Below are positions 1 to 6,504 of a stretch of DNA of 14,108 bases, piece by piece. A model generated the notes under the pieces. That model did not search any database, was not told where the DNA came from, and worked only from the letters and a program-made list of their open reading frames with translations. This DNA comes from an uncultured Muribaculaceae bacterium (lineage in GTDB: Bacteria > Bacteroidota > Bacteroidia > Bacteroidales > Muribaculaceae), in the NCBI GenBank assembly GCA_910584735.1, contig CAJUBM010000075.1:1-14108 (forward strand), read 5' to 3'. Position numbers and translations under genes: made by a program. Position 1 is the stretch's first letter; every line of letters begins with the position of its first letter.

Positions 1-22
1 AACTACCTGACTGAAATGCTCC

Positions 23-160
23 TCAAAGCAAAATTTTGATGCGGTTGCCCTGGGGTTCTCCCCCTTTTTCGGTAACTGTTCCGCTCACCGTTGCTTGTGC
101 CAGCGCCGACACGACGCCACCCACCAGCGCGAAGAGGAACGCAAAAAGCAGTTTCTTCAT
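23..160 (-). CDS. Short secreted ORF resembling the N-terminus of a SusC/TonB-dependent receptor, prematurely ended
   Basis: This 45-residue ORF reads leftward from ATG at 160 to TGA at 23-25. Residues 1-22 form a convincing signal peptide (MKK, then a Leu/Phe/Val-rich core ending in ALAQ). It is followed by ATVSGTVTEKGGEP, which matches the opening strand of the carboxypeptidase-regulatory-like domain that begins SusC-type TonB-dependent receptors in Bacteroidota. The usual continuation is lost: the ORF ends in GNRIKILL. Neither other frame restores an obvious receptor sequence in the few bases left before the window edge. A Bacteroidota-type promoter lies upstream and divergent from the regulator at 456, so the arrangement resembles a regulator beside its target. 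It may be a decayed receptor gene, a frameshift (A5 and G5 runs lie at the point of divergence), or a genuine small secreted peptide. Signal peptide: seen. Family: moderately supported. Function: unknown. Confidence 0.5.
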   Translation of the reverse strand: MKKLLFAFLFALVGGVVSALAQATVSGTVTEKGGEPQGNRIKILL

Positions 161-268
161 TTTGCTTGAGGAATTAGTTAAGGTTTAGTTAATGAAAAAA
201 GTTAAAATTCGTTTTTGAGTCCATGGCGCTCGCCGTGACAGGCACAGCAATTGCCAAAATTGACACTG

Positions 269-301
269 CAAAGTTATGATATAGAAAGCGGGGTTGTCAA
301 T
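269..301 (-). promoter_or_regulatory. Bacteroidota-type promoter for the leftward short ORF
   Basis: Read leftward, TAACTTTG (276 to 269) matches the TAnnTTTG -7 box of the Bacteroidota primary sigma factor. ATTG (301 to 298), a one-base variant of the TTTG -33 box, lies upstream with a 21-bp spacer. The predicted start would leave a leader of about 100 nt before the ATG at 160. The match is by eye and depends on short motifs. Confidence 0.5.
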
Positions 302-310
302 TTTTAGCCT

Positions 311-359
311 ACTTCAACAATACTTCATATGTGCACCGCTCTACTTCATTGGCACTTCA
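311..359. repeat. Four helically phased ACTTCA direct repeats between divergent promoters
   Basis: The hexamer ACTTCA occurs at 311-316, 322-327, 343-348 and 354-359. Start-to-start distances are 11, 21 and 11 bp, so all four copies fall on about the same face of the helix. Copies 1-3 share a preceding T, and copies 2-4 share a following T. The block begins 10 bp beyond the leftward -33 box and ends about 58 bp before the rightward one. Phased direct repeats in a divergent control region suggest cooperative binding of a regulator, possibly the product of the gene at 456, but the binding protein is unknown. Confidence 0.5.
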
Positions 360-417
360 TGGGTCTACATATGTTTATCTTCCAAATAATTATATGTATA
401 AAAATATTTGATATTTT

Positions 418-448
418 TTTGCAGAGATGTTGGAAATGGTTAATTTTG
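418..448 (+). promoter_or_regulatory. Bacteroidota-type promoter for the sensor-regulator gene
   Basis: TTTG at 418-421, a 19-bp spacer and TAATTTTG at 441-448 are a full match to the -33/-7 consensus of Bacteroidota. The -7 box ends only 7 bp before the ATG at 456, which puts the expected transcription start within a few bases of that codon. The mRNA would be leaderless or nearly so if this promoter is used. Confidence 0.65.
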
Positions 449-455
449 CAGTGCC

Positions 456-3380
456 ATGGAAAAACTCATTTTTATAGACGGATTAAGACGCTATAAAGTT
501 GCGCTATGCATAATCATTGTGTCGCTCCTTATTCCGACTGTATGCGGCGGAGCCTCTTTCATGCCTGTAGTGACGAACTATCAGGCGCGCGACTACCATG
601 CCCAGTTACAGAACTGGGATGCGGCACAGCTGCCGGGAGGACTGATGTGCTTTGCCAACAGTGACGGCATCCTTACTTTTGACGGATATAGCTGGAAGCT
701 CATCACGATGCCGGGCAACCATATCACGCGGTCGCTTCTTGCCGATGGAGGGCGGCTGTATGCCGGTTCGTTTGAAGAATTCGGCTTTTTCCAAAAGGGG
801 GATAATGGAGAATTTGAATACCATTCACTAAGTAAAAATCTTCCACAACGGATGATGAACGATGATGAATTCTGGTCAATCCTCAAAATAGGCTCCAAAA
901 TATATTTCCAATCGTTTGAAAAGATTTTTTCATATGAAACCACCGACGGACATGTGTCGGTATTGCCACGTGCCACCGGTGGAAGCCACCCCGGGCGCGA
1001 AGTACGCCCTCTCTATATTTTTAACCACCGGGGCACACTATTGATGCAGAATATCAATGGAGGAATATTCCGGCTGGCCAACGGAGGATGGGAAGAGGTT
1101 TTTGGTTCGTCACAACTAAAAGATAAAGCCGTGGGAATAGCCGGCGACATTATCGCCACAGAAAACGGCGGCCTTATGAAGATAAAATCAGGCCACCTGC
1201 TCCCCCACCCTACCGATATAGATTCGCAACTGGCAAAATTCCGAATCAACCGCCTCGGAAGGACTAAAAAAGGAAATCTCCTTATAGGAACTATCGGAGA
1301 CGGGATATATATGCTTTCGGAAGAAGGAAAACTCATCTGGCATCTGTCTCGTGAAGAAGGCGGATTGTGCAATAACTCCGTGCTCGGCCTCTTCCCAGAC
1401 AATTTCGGAAATATATGGGCCATGCTTGACGATGGCATATCCCTTATCCATACGGCATCACCTTATACAATGCTGCGTCCGGATGCCACGCAGGCGGATA
1501 TCGGCATGGTCTACGATATAGGACGTATGCCGGACGGGCGTCTTATCGCCGCAGCCAACCAGGGAGCATACATATTCAATGGCGCCTCAGGGCGAAACGG
1601 AGCATTTTCGTTAATTGATGGCTCAAAGGGGCAGACCTGGTGTGTGCGGACATTCGATACCCAGACTTTTATCGGGGGAAACGAACATTCCATAGAACTA
1701 ACCTCTGATGGAAGCCGCATCTTCCCGGGGGCGACCACCGATATGAAGCGTGGCACCATAAACGGGCAAGACATACTGTTACAATCCTCTTATTACGACC
1801 TAAATCTATACAAATTGCAATCCGGGGGGGTAAAATGGGTGAAAAACAATCACATCTCCGGGTTCGGCGCACCGATATTGCAGATTGAGATTGACTCCGA
1901 CGGGTCAATATGGGCCAGCCATCTTACACGAGGAATAATCCGTCTGCGCCTTACCAAGGACTTACGCTCGGTGAAGGAATCGAACTTCTACCCCTCGCTC
2001 TCGGGCGATACAGTGCCTTCGAAAGCCTACGTGATGAAGATTCGCGGTTCTGTGGTATTTGCCGATGACAAACAATTCTACACCTATAATGAGACATCCG
2101 ACCGTTTCATCCCCTTTAAGGAGCTAAACACCCAGCTTTCATGGATAAGCCAGGCACGTTCGGCTACACAGACCGACGACCAGACTTTCTGGATTTCGAC
2201 AGCACACTCCTACCATCTTATCAGATTCGAGCACGGAAAATACAAGAATATCCTCACCATCCCGCTCGATAATTTCTCACGCAAAGTGAACGGGGTGAAC
2301 TGCCGTGTTTTCGCCGACTCCACAGGACGCGCCTATTTCAACCTGAACGGAGGCATAGGGCGTGTAGACCTGGCACAGTCTATGACCATGAACCGTTTCC
2401 ATCCGGAACTCGACATATCATCGGTTGGGTATATGAGCCGGACAAACGACTTCGTGCCGCTCAACAAGTCCATCGATGGTTCAGAAAGACCGGAAGCCAA
2501 AGATGCCAACTTCCATATCGTGCTAAGCTATCCCGAGTTTGACCATTCCCTGCTGCATTATCGTTTCACACTGAAAGGGAACGGGGAGAATATCGTGAAA
2601 ACCACGAACGTGCCGGAAATCAACTACCCACGCCTGGGTTCCGGGAACTATACTCTGCTTTGCGAGGTGCTTGATGAAAACGAGGATTCCTTGGGGAAAT
2701 TGGAATATAGCTTCAGCGTACCGCGTCCGTGGCCGTTAAGCTGGTGGGCTATATGCTCCTACCTTGTCCTTATATTATTGGCAGGGTATGTCGTAGCGAA
2801 GTTCTATGCCAGACGCAGACTGGAAAAAGAACGGCGTCTAAGGCTCCAGGAAAAGGCTGCCCAGGACCGCGAGATACACCGGCAGCAACTCGTCATAGCC
2901 GAGCAGCAGAAGCGTCTGCTGGAGCAGGAACTGACCGAAAAGGGAAAGGAACTGGCATCTATGGCCCTGGACGCCTATTCCCGCCAGCAGGTTATAGAGC
3001 AGCTACGCGAGAGCCTGCGTGACGCCCGCAGCAAGGGTTCGGCTGCGACTTTCCGCTCATTAAGCACACATTTGCAAAGTCTGAGTGCCAATGAAGGGAA
3101 CGGCGGGGAATTCTGGAGCATATTTGAAAAGAACTTCGACCTGATTCACGAACATTTTTTCCGCAACCTACGACAGAAATATCCGCAACTGACCGCCACC
3201 GACCTCCGTGTCTGCGCACTTATGCGCCTCAATCTGTCAACAAAGGACATGGCCCGCTTCCAGGGAATGACTGTGCGCGGGGTGGAAACCGCCCGCTACC
3301 GTCTGCGAAAAAAGCTCGGTCTATCTTCCGATGTGAACATAACAGAGTTCATGATAGATTTCTCCGGGGAGGAAGAATAG
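456..3380 (+). CDS. Membrane-spanning sensor-regulator: beta-propeller, Y_Y_Y domain, TM helix, coiled coil and LuxR-like HTH
   Basis: The 974-residue protein has these parts in order. A basic-then-hydrophobic signal segment covers about 10-32. A long propeller sensor region covers about 40-680 and includes two-component-regulator propeller repeats, for example around 300-325 with NNSVLGL..D.FGNIWAM. A Y_Y_Y-type domain covers about 686-755 (HYRF and GNYTLLCEV are typical). One membrane helix covers about 763-784, followed by a stop-transfer ARRR. A charged Gln/Glu/Arg-rich coiled coil covers about 786-865, and a C-terminal helix-turn-helix of the LuxR/GerE kind covers about 912-965 (LTATDLRVCALMRLNLSTKDMA, then VRGVETARYRLRKKLGL). 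I see no histidine-kinase ATPase and no receiver domain, so it is probably a one-component regulator that senses in the periplasm and binds DNA in the cytoplasm. Hybrid two-component systems of Bacteroidota use similar sensor parts for glycan sensing, but the ligand here is unknown. No in-frame ATG lies between 456 and the signal core, which supports this start. Confidence 0.9.
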   Translation: MEKLIFIDGLRRYKVALCIIIVSLLIPTVCGGASFMPVVTNYQARDYHAQLQNWDAAQLPGGLMCFANSDGILTFDGYSWKLITMPGNHITRSLLADGGRLYAGSFEEFGFFQKGDNGEFEYHSLSKNLPQRMMNDDEFWSILKIGSKIYFQSFEKIFSYETTDGHVSVLPRATGGSHPGREVRPLYIFNHRGTLLMQNINGGIFRLANGGWEEVFGSSQLKDKAVGIAGDIIATENGGLMKIKSGHLLPHPTDIDSQLAKFRINRLGRTKKGNLLIGTIGDGIYMLSEEGKLIWHLSREEGGLCNNSVLGLFPDNFGNIWAMLDDGISLIHTASPYTMLRPDATQADIGMVYDIGRMPDGRLIAAANQGAYIFNGASGRNGAFSLIDGSKGQTWCVRTFDTQTFIGGNEHSIELTSDGSRIFPGATTDMKRGTINGQDILLQSSYYDLNLYKLQSGGVKWVKNNHISGFGAPILQIEIDSDGSIWASHLTRGIIRLRLTKDLRSVKESNFYPSLSGDTVPSKAYVMKIRGSVVFADDKQFYTYNETSDRFIPFKELNTQLSWISQARSATQTDDQTFWISTAHSYHLIRFEHGKYKNILTIPLDNFSRKVNGVNCRVFADSTGRAYFNLNGGIGRVDLAQSMTMNRFHPELDISSVGYMSRTNDFVPLNKSIDGSERPEAKDANFHIVLSYPEFDHSLLHYRFTLKGNGENIVKTTNVPEINYPRLGSGNYTLLCEVLDENEDSLGKLEYSFSVPRPWPLSWWAICSYLVLILLAGYVVAKFYARRRLEKERRLRLQEKAAQDREIHRQQLVIAEQQKRLLEQELTEKGKELASMALDAYSRQQVIEQLRESLRDARSKGSAATFRSLSTHLQSLSANEGNGGEFWSIFEKNFDLIHEHFFRNLRQKYPQLTATDLRVCALMRLNLSTKDMARFQGMTVRGVETARYRLRKKLGLSSDVNITEFMIDFSGEEE

Positions 3381-3485
3381 TTTCTATTACTTGAAAAAGG
3401 TAATGTGTCATAATTCGGAGACACCAATCTTCCGACGGGAATCATTATCCGAGGTTACCATTGCCAAAAGTGTTATATAACAGAA

Positions 3486-3522
3486 GCGGTGTGTCAAAAA
3501 AAGATGAATTTTGACACACCGC
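3486..3522. terminator. Perfect 14-bp hairpin between convergent genes, probable shared terminator
   Basis: GCGGTGTGTCAAAA at 3486-3499 is exactly complementary to 3509-3522, with a 9-nt loop. It lies 105 bp after the regulator stop and 33 bp beyond the mdh stop, so it could end transcription from both sides. Neither strand has a strong T tract after the stem; the A/T pairs at the top of the stem and the A-rich loop carry the only homopolymer. The stem is seen directly and the terminator role is inferred. Confidence 0.6.
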
Positions 3523-3555
3523 CAAACAACATAATAAAGCTATTTCTCTTCAGCT

Positions 3556-4569
3556 TTAGCAGGTCTTTTCGTCAAGATACGGATTAATCTTCGACCACTC
3601 CGATATAGGAGGCATCACACCCATGGCTATTACCTCGTCGCGAAGCTCGCAAAGATGCCTGTAGCTCTTTTCAAGCTCGGCTTCTTCTGCGGGAGTACCC
3701 TTCACGGGGGTACATGTTACACCGTTGGCATCTACCTTGGTCTCCATCGCCATCATAATGTGCGAGAACCGATCGTTGTTGACATACGTACCTACAGGCC
3801 AACGGAATGTAGGGCCACCCATGGCCGCAGCAATCATCTCGATAGACAGGTATGCGGGACTTTGGAAAGATGAACGTCCGCGAAGATCGATAATATTCTT
3901 TCCACCTTGAACAACGCGTGTGCGTAGCTTTTCCCATTCCTCGTCAGGGAATGTCTCGGTCCCTATTATCTCCGACAGAGGCTGCCCGTTCACCGTGGTA
4001 GTGGAGGCATAAACGGCCATCTGTTCCCCATGGCCACCATAGGTTCGGCAGTTCTTTATATCATCGGCCGGGATATGGAAATATTTCGACAACTCGCTGC
4101 GGAGACGTGTGCTGTCAAGAGCGGCAAGCGTTGAGACCTGCGAAGGTTTCAAGCCCGAATAAAGGAGAGTCACCAGGCCGGTTATATCAGCCGGGTTGAA
4201 AATCACGACCACATGCTTTACGTCAGGGCAATATTTTTTCACATCTTTTCCGAATTCCTCTGCAATAGCGGCATTGCCCTTAAGAAGATCCTCGCGGGTC
4301 ATACCGGCCTTGCGGGCCGCGCCACCTGAGTTTACGATATATTTTGCATCCTTCAGAGCCTCGGCCACATCAGAGGTGTATGTAAGGTTCAGCCCCTCGA
4401 AACCGCAATGCAGCAGTTCTTCGGCCACACCTTCCAGCCCTTTGGCATAGGGGTCATACAGGCAGAGGTTGGACGACAACCCCATCATGATAGCGGTCTG
4501 GGCCATATTGGAGCCAATCATGCCGGCAGCCCCGACAATCACCAGTTTTTCATCAGTCAGATATTTCAT
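3556..4569 (-). CDS. mdh: Malate dehydrogenase, NAD-dependent, Bacteroides type
   Basis: This 337-residue lactate/malate dehydrogenase family enzyme interconverts malate and oxaloacetate with NAD in the cytoplasm. The nucleotide-binding loop is GAAGMIG at 13-19, and Asp39 at the end of the second strand favours NAD over NADP. Arg86 and Arg92 (AARKAGMTRED) are the expected substrate-binding arginines. Asn125 lies in IFNPAD. Asp152 and Arg155 (LDSTR), with His180 (YGGHGEQM), form the catalytic relay and substrate clamp. The sequence closely follows the Bacteroides form as I recall it. In these anaerobes the enzyme usually runs toward malate in the reductive branch leading to fumarate and succinate. 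The gene is leftward and divergent from the hut operon across 210 bp. I could not identify a convincing promoter, and no Shine-Dalgarno precedes the ATG. Function is secure; the link to histidine use is only adjacency. Confidence 0.95.
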   Translation of the reverse strand: MKYLTDEKLVIVGAAGMIGSNMAQTAIMMGLSSNLCLYDPYAKGLEGVAEELLHCGFEGLNLTYTSDVAEALKDAKYIVNSGGAARKAGMTREDLLKGNAAIAEEFGKDVKKYCPDVKHVVVIFNPADITGLVTLLYSGLKPSQVSTLAALDSTRLRSELSKYFHIPADDIKNCRTYGGHGEQMAVYASTTTVNGQPLSEIIGTETFPDEEWEKLRTRVVQGGKNIIDLRGRSSFQSPAYLSIEMIAAAMGGPTFRWPVGTYVNNDRFSHIMMAMETKVDANGVTCTPVKGTPAEEAELEKSYRHLCELRDEVIAMGVMPPISEWSKINPYLDEKTC

Positions 4570-4632
4570 AACGTTATTGAAATAAAAATTTCTTTTTGCA
4601 GCTAAAACATCAGACAGGGCGCCTTAGTTCGC

Positions 4633-4644
4633 TCCTCATGAGGA
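4633..4644. promoter_or_regulatory. 12-bp perfect palindrome in the mdh/ftcD divergent region
   Basis: TCCTCATGAGGA is a perfect dyad with no spacer. It lies 64 bp upstream of the mdh start codon and about 79 bp before the -33 box of the hut promoter. It could be an operator for either gene or chance; no known binding family is assigned. Confidence 0.3.
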
Positions 4645-4656
4645 TTATTCTATGGG

Positions 4657-4677
4657 GATAGATTCTAAACGTCTATC
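4657..4677. promoter_or_regulatory. Inverted repeat GATAGA-N9-TCTATC upstream of the hut promoter
   Basis: Perfect 6-bp arms at 4657-4662 and 4672-4677 are separated by 9 bp, a spacing close to one helical turn between half-site centres plus half a turn. It ends 45 bp before the hut -33 box. A weaker dyad, GTTAT...ATAAC at 4697-4716, sits just upstream of that box. Both are candidate operators for a divergent-region regulator. Neither matches a histidine-operon operator I can name. Confidence 0.3.
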
Positions 4678-4722
4678 TTACAATCAAAAAGAATATGTTA
4701 TAAAATTTTAGATAACCTCTAA

Positions 4723-4753
4723 ATTGCATACCCGAATTTTTTCCTTAATTTTG
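4723..4753 (+). promoter_or_regulatory. Bacteroidota-type promoter for the hut operon
   Basis: ATTG at 4723-4726 (one mismatch to TTTG), a 19-bp spacer and TAATTTTG at 4746-4753 fit the -33/-7 pattern. The -7 box and 19-bp spacing are identical to those of the promoter before the regulator at 456. The expected transcription start leaves a leader of roughly 20 nt to the ftcD ATG at 4780, without a Shine-Dalgarno. Confidence 0.6.
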
Positions 4754-4779
4754 CAATCAGTAACCTAACCAATCAAGCC

Positions 4780-6498
4780 ATGCAAAAGCAGCTAATAGAA
4801 TGTGTGCCCAATTTCAGCGAAGGGCGCGACAAAGAGGTGATTAAAGCTATCACCGATGCCATAGAAAACGCCCAGAGCGCTACCGGCCAGACAGTAAGCC
4901 TTCTTGACGTAGACCCCGGGGAGGCCACCAACCGCACGGTTGTGACATTCGTGGGAGAACCCTCCGCAGTTATGGAAGCCGCTTTCCAAGGAATAAAGAA
5001 AGCAGCCGAACTCATCGACATGCGCAACCACCACGGGGCGCATCCGCGAATGGGGGCTACCGATGTGTGTCCGCTAATCCCAGTGAGCGGCATCTCCTTA
5101 GAGGAATGTGCCAAGCTCTCACGCGAACTGGCTGCCAGAGTGGCAGAAGAACTCGGCATACCCGTATACTGCTATGAAGCCGCTGCCTTTACGCCGGAAC
5201 GTAAGAATCTCGCCGTATGCCGCCGTGGTGAATATGAGGCACTTCCCGAGAAGATGGATTCCGAACACGAATCACCCGACTTCGGCAACCGTCCTTTCGA
5301 TGAGGCAGCCGCCCGCACCGGCGCTACCACAATCGGAGCCCGCGACTTCCTCATAGCCGTAAACTTCAACCTTAACACAACCTCCACCCGGCGCGCAAAT
5401 GCAATTGCATTTGATGTCCGAGAGAAGGGACGTCCGCAGCGTGAAGGAGGCAAGCCCAACGGTAAGCCGATGAAGGACGAGAGCGGCAAGACCATCATGA
5501 TTCCCGGAACCCTCAAGGGAACGAAGGCCATAGGCTGGTTTATCCCCGAATATGGCGTGGCCCAGGTATCGATGAACATCACCGACATGGCCACAACTCC
5601 GCTCCACGTGGCCTTCGACGAGGTGTCGCGCGCCGCTGCCGCACGCGGAGTGCGTGTAACCGGCACGGAGATTGTAGGGTTGGTACCCAAACGTGCGCTT
5701 ATAGAGGCCGGACGCTACTTTCTGCACAAGCAGCAGCGCTCTACGGGCCTGCCCGATGAGGAAATCCTACGGATTGCCGACAAATCCATGGGGCTGTCAG
5801 AACTGAAACCGTTCATCCCCCGTGAGAAAGTTATAGAATACCTTATCCTGAACAAGGACACCGAAGCAAAGAAACTCACCGATATGACCCTCACGGCATT
5901 TGCCGATGAGACCGCGTCGGAATCGCCAGCCCCCGGCGGTGGGTCTATAGCTGCCTATATGGGAGCCCTCGGGGCGGCTTTAGGCACCATGGTGGCCAAC
6001 CTCTCGGCCCATAAGGCCGGATGGGACGAACGTTGGGAAGAGTTTTCCAACTACGCCGATGGCGGCCGTATGCTCATCGACCGCCTTATAGCCCTCGTTG
6101 ACGAGGATACCGCTGCCTTCAACCGCATAATGGCCGTATTCTCAATGCCAAAATCTACCGATGAGGAGAAAGCCGCACGAGCCGAAGCCCTTGAGGCCGC
6201 AACGCTTTATGCCACCGAGGTACCCCTCAACACGATGAAGACCGCCTTCGAAGCGTTCGAACTGCTTGAAGCCATGGCAAAAGAGGGGAATCCCGCATCA
6301 GTAAGCGATGCCGGCGTAGGTGCATTGGCCGCACGTTCAGCCGTACTCGGAGCACAACTTAACGTGAAAATCAACGCTGCCGGACTTAAAGACCGTGCCC
6401 GCGCCGAGGCTCTTTGCGATGAGGCAGACGAGATAGCCACACTGGCAAATCTGCGTGAACAAGAAATCCTTTCAATCGTAAATTCAAAAATAGGATAA
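4780..6498 (+). CDS. ftcD: Bifunctional glutamate formimidoyltransferase / formimidoyl-THF cyclodeaminase
   Basis: This 572-residue fused enzyme performs the last two steps of folate-dependent histidine breakdown. It transfers the formimino group of N-formimino-L-glutamate to tetrahydrofolate, giving glutamate, then converts 5-formimino-THF to 5,10-methenyl-THF and ammonia. The transferase part, about 1-335, opens with LIECVPNFSEG and carries HHGAHPRMGATDVCP; His88 aligns with catalytic His82 of the mammalian enzyme. The cyclodeaminase part, about 365-570, has SPAPGGGSIAA at about 382-392 and LVDEDTAAF, where Asp443 aligns with Asp412 of human FTCD. The domain order and length match mammalian FTCD (541 residues), apart from an insertion near 215-240 rich in Lys and Gly (PNGKPMKDESGKT). 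As I recall, Bacteroides encode these activities in separate genes, so the fusion is notable. It is first in the operon, with hutU only 6 bp downstream. Confidence 0.94.
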   Translation: MQKQLIECVPNFSEGRDKEVIKAITDAIENAQSATGQTVSLLDVDPGEATNRTVVTFVGEPSAVMEAAFQGIKKAAELIDMRNHHGAHPRMGATDVCPLIPVSGISLEECAKLSRELAARVAEELGIPVYCYEAAAFTPERKNLAVCRRGEYEALPEKMDSEHESPDFGNRPFDEAAARTGATTIGARDFLIAVNFNLNTTSTRRANAIAFDVREKGRPQREGGKPNGKPMKDESGKTIMIPGTLKGTKAIGWFIPEYGVAQVSMNITDMATTPLHVAFDEVSRAAAARGVRVTGTEIVGLVPKRALIEAGRYFLHKQQRSTGLPDEEILRIADKSMGLSELKPFIPREKVIEYLILNKDTEAKKLTDMTLTAFADETASESPAPGGGSIAAYMGALGAALGTMVANLSAHKAGWDERWEEFSNYADGGRMLIDRLIALVDEDTAAFNRIMAVFSMPKSTDEEKAARAEALEAATLYATEVPLNTMKTAFEAFELLEAMAKEGNPASVSDAGVGALAARSAVLGAQLNVKINAAGLKDRARAEALCDEADEIATLANLREQEILSIVNSKIG

Positions 6499-6504
6499 AC
6501 GGAT

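Noticed and set aside
311..359. CRISPR array from repeated ACTTCA
   Set aside because: Repeats of 6 bp at 11-21 bp intervals are far too short for CRISPR repeats and spacers, and no cas gene is present.
2729..3022. 97-residue rightward ORF in another frame of the regulator gene
   Set aside because: It overlaps the membrane helix and coiled coil of the real frame; its composition is a by-product of the Gln/Glu/Arg-rich codons and it has no family features.
3381..3555. Possible tRNA or small RNA gene in the regulator-mdh gap
   Set aside because: No cloverleaf, no T-loop consensus, and the only strong structure is the hairpin at 3486-3522. GTTATATAAC at 3472-3481 is a palindrome but AT-rich and probably chance.
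5172..5690. 172-residue leftward ORF inside ftcD
   Set aside because: It lies antisense to a well-conserved enzyme, has no recognisable domain or promoter, and is rich in Ser, Arg and Pro as expected from the opposite strand of a GC-biased coding frame.
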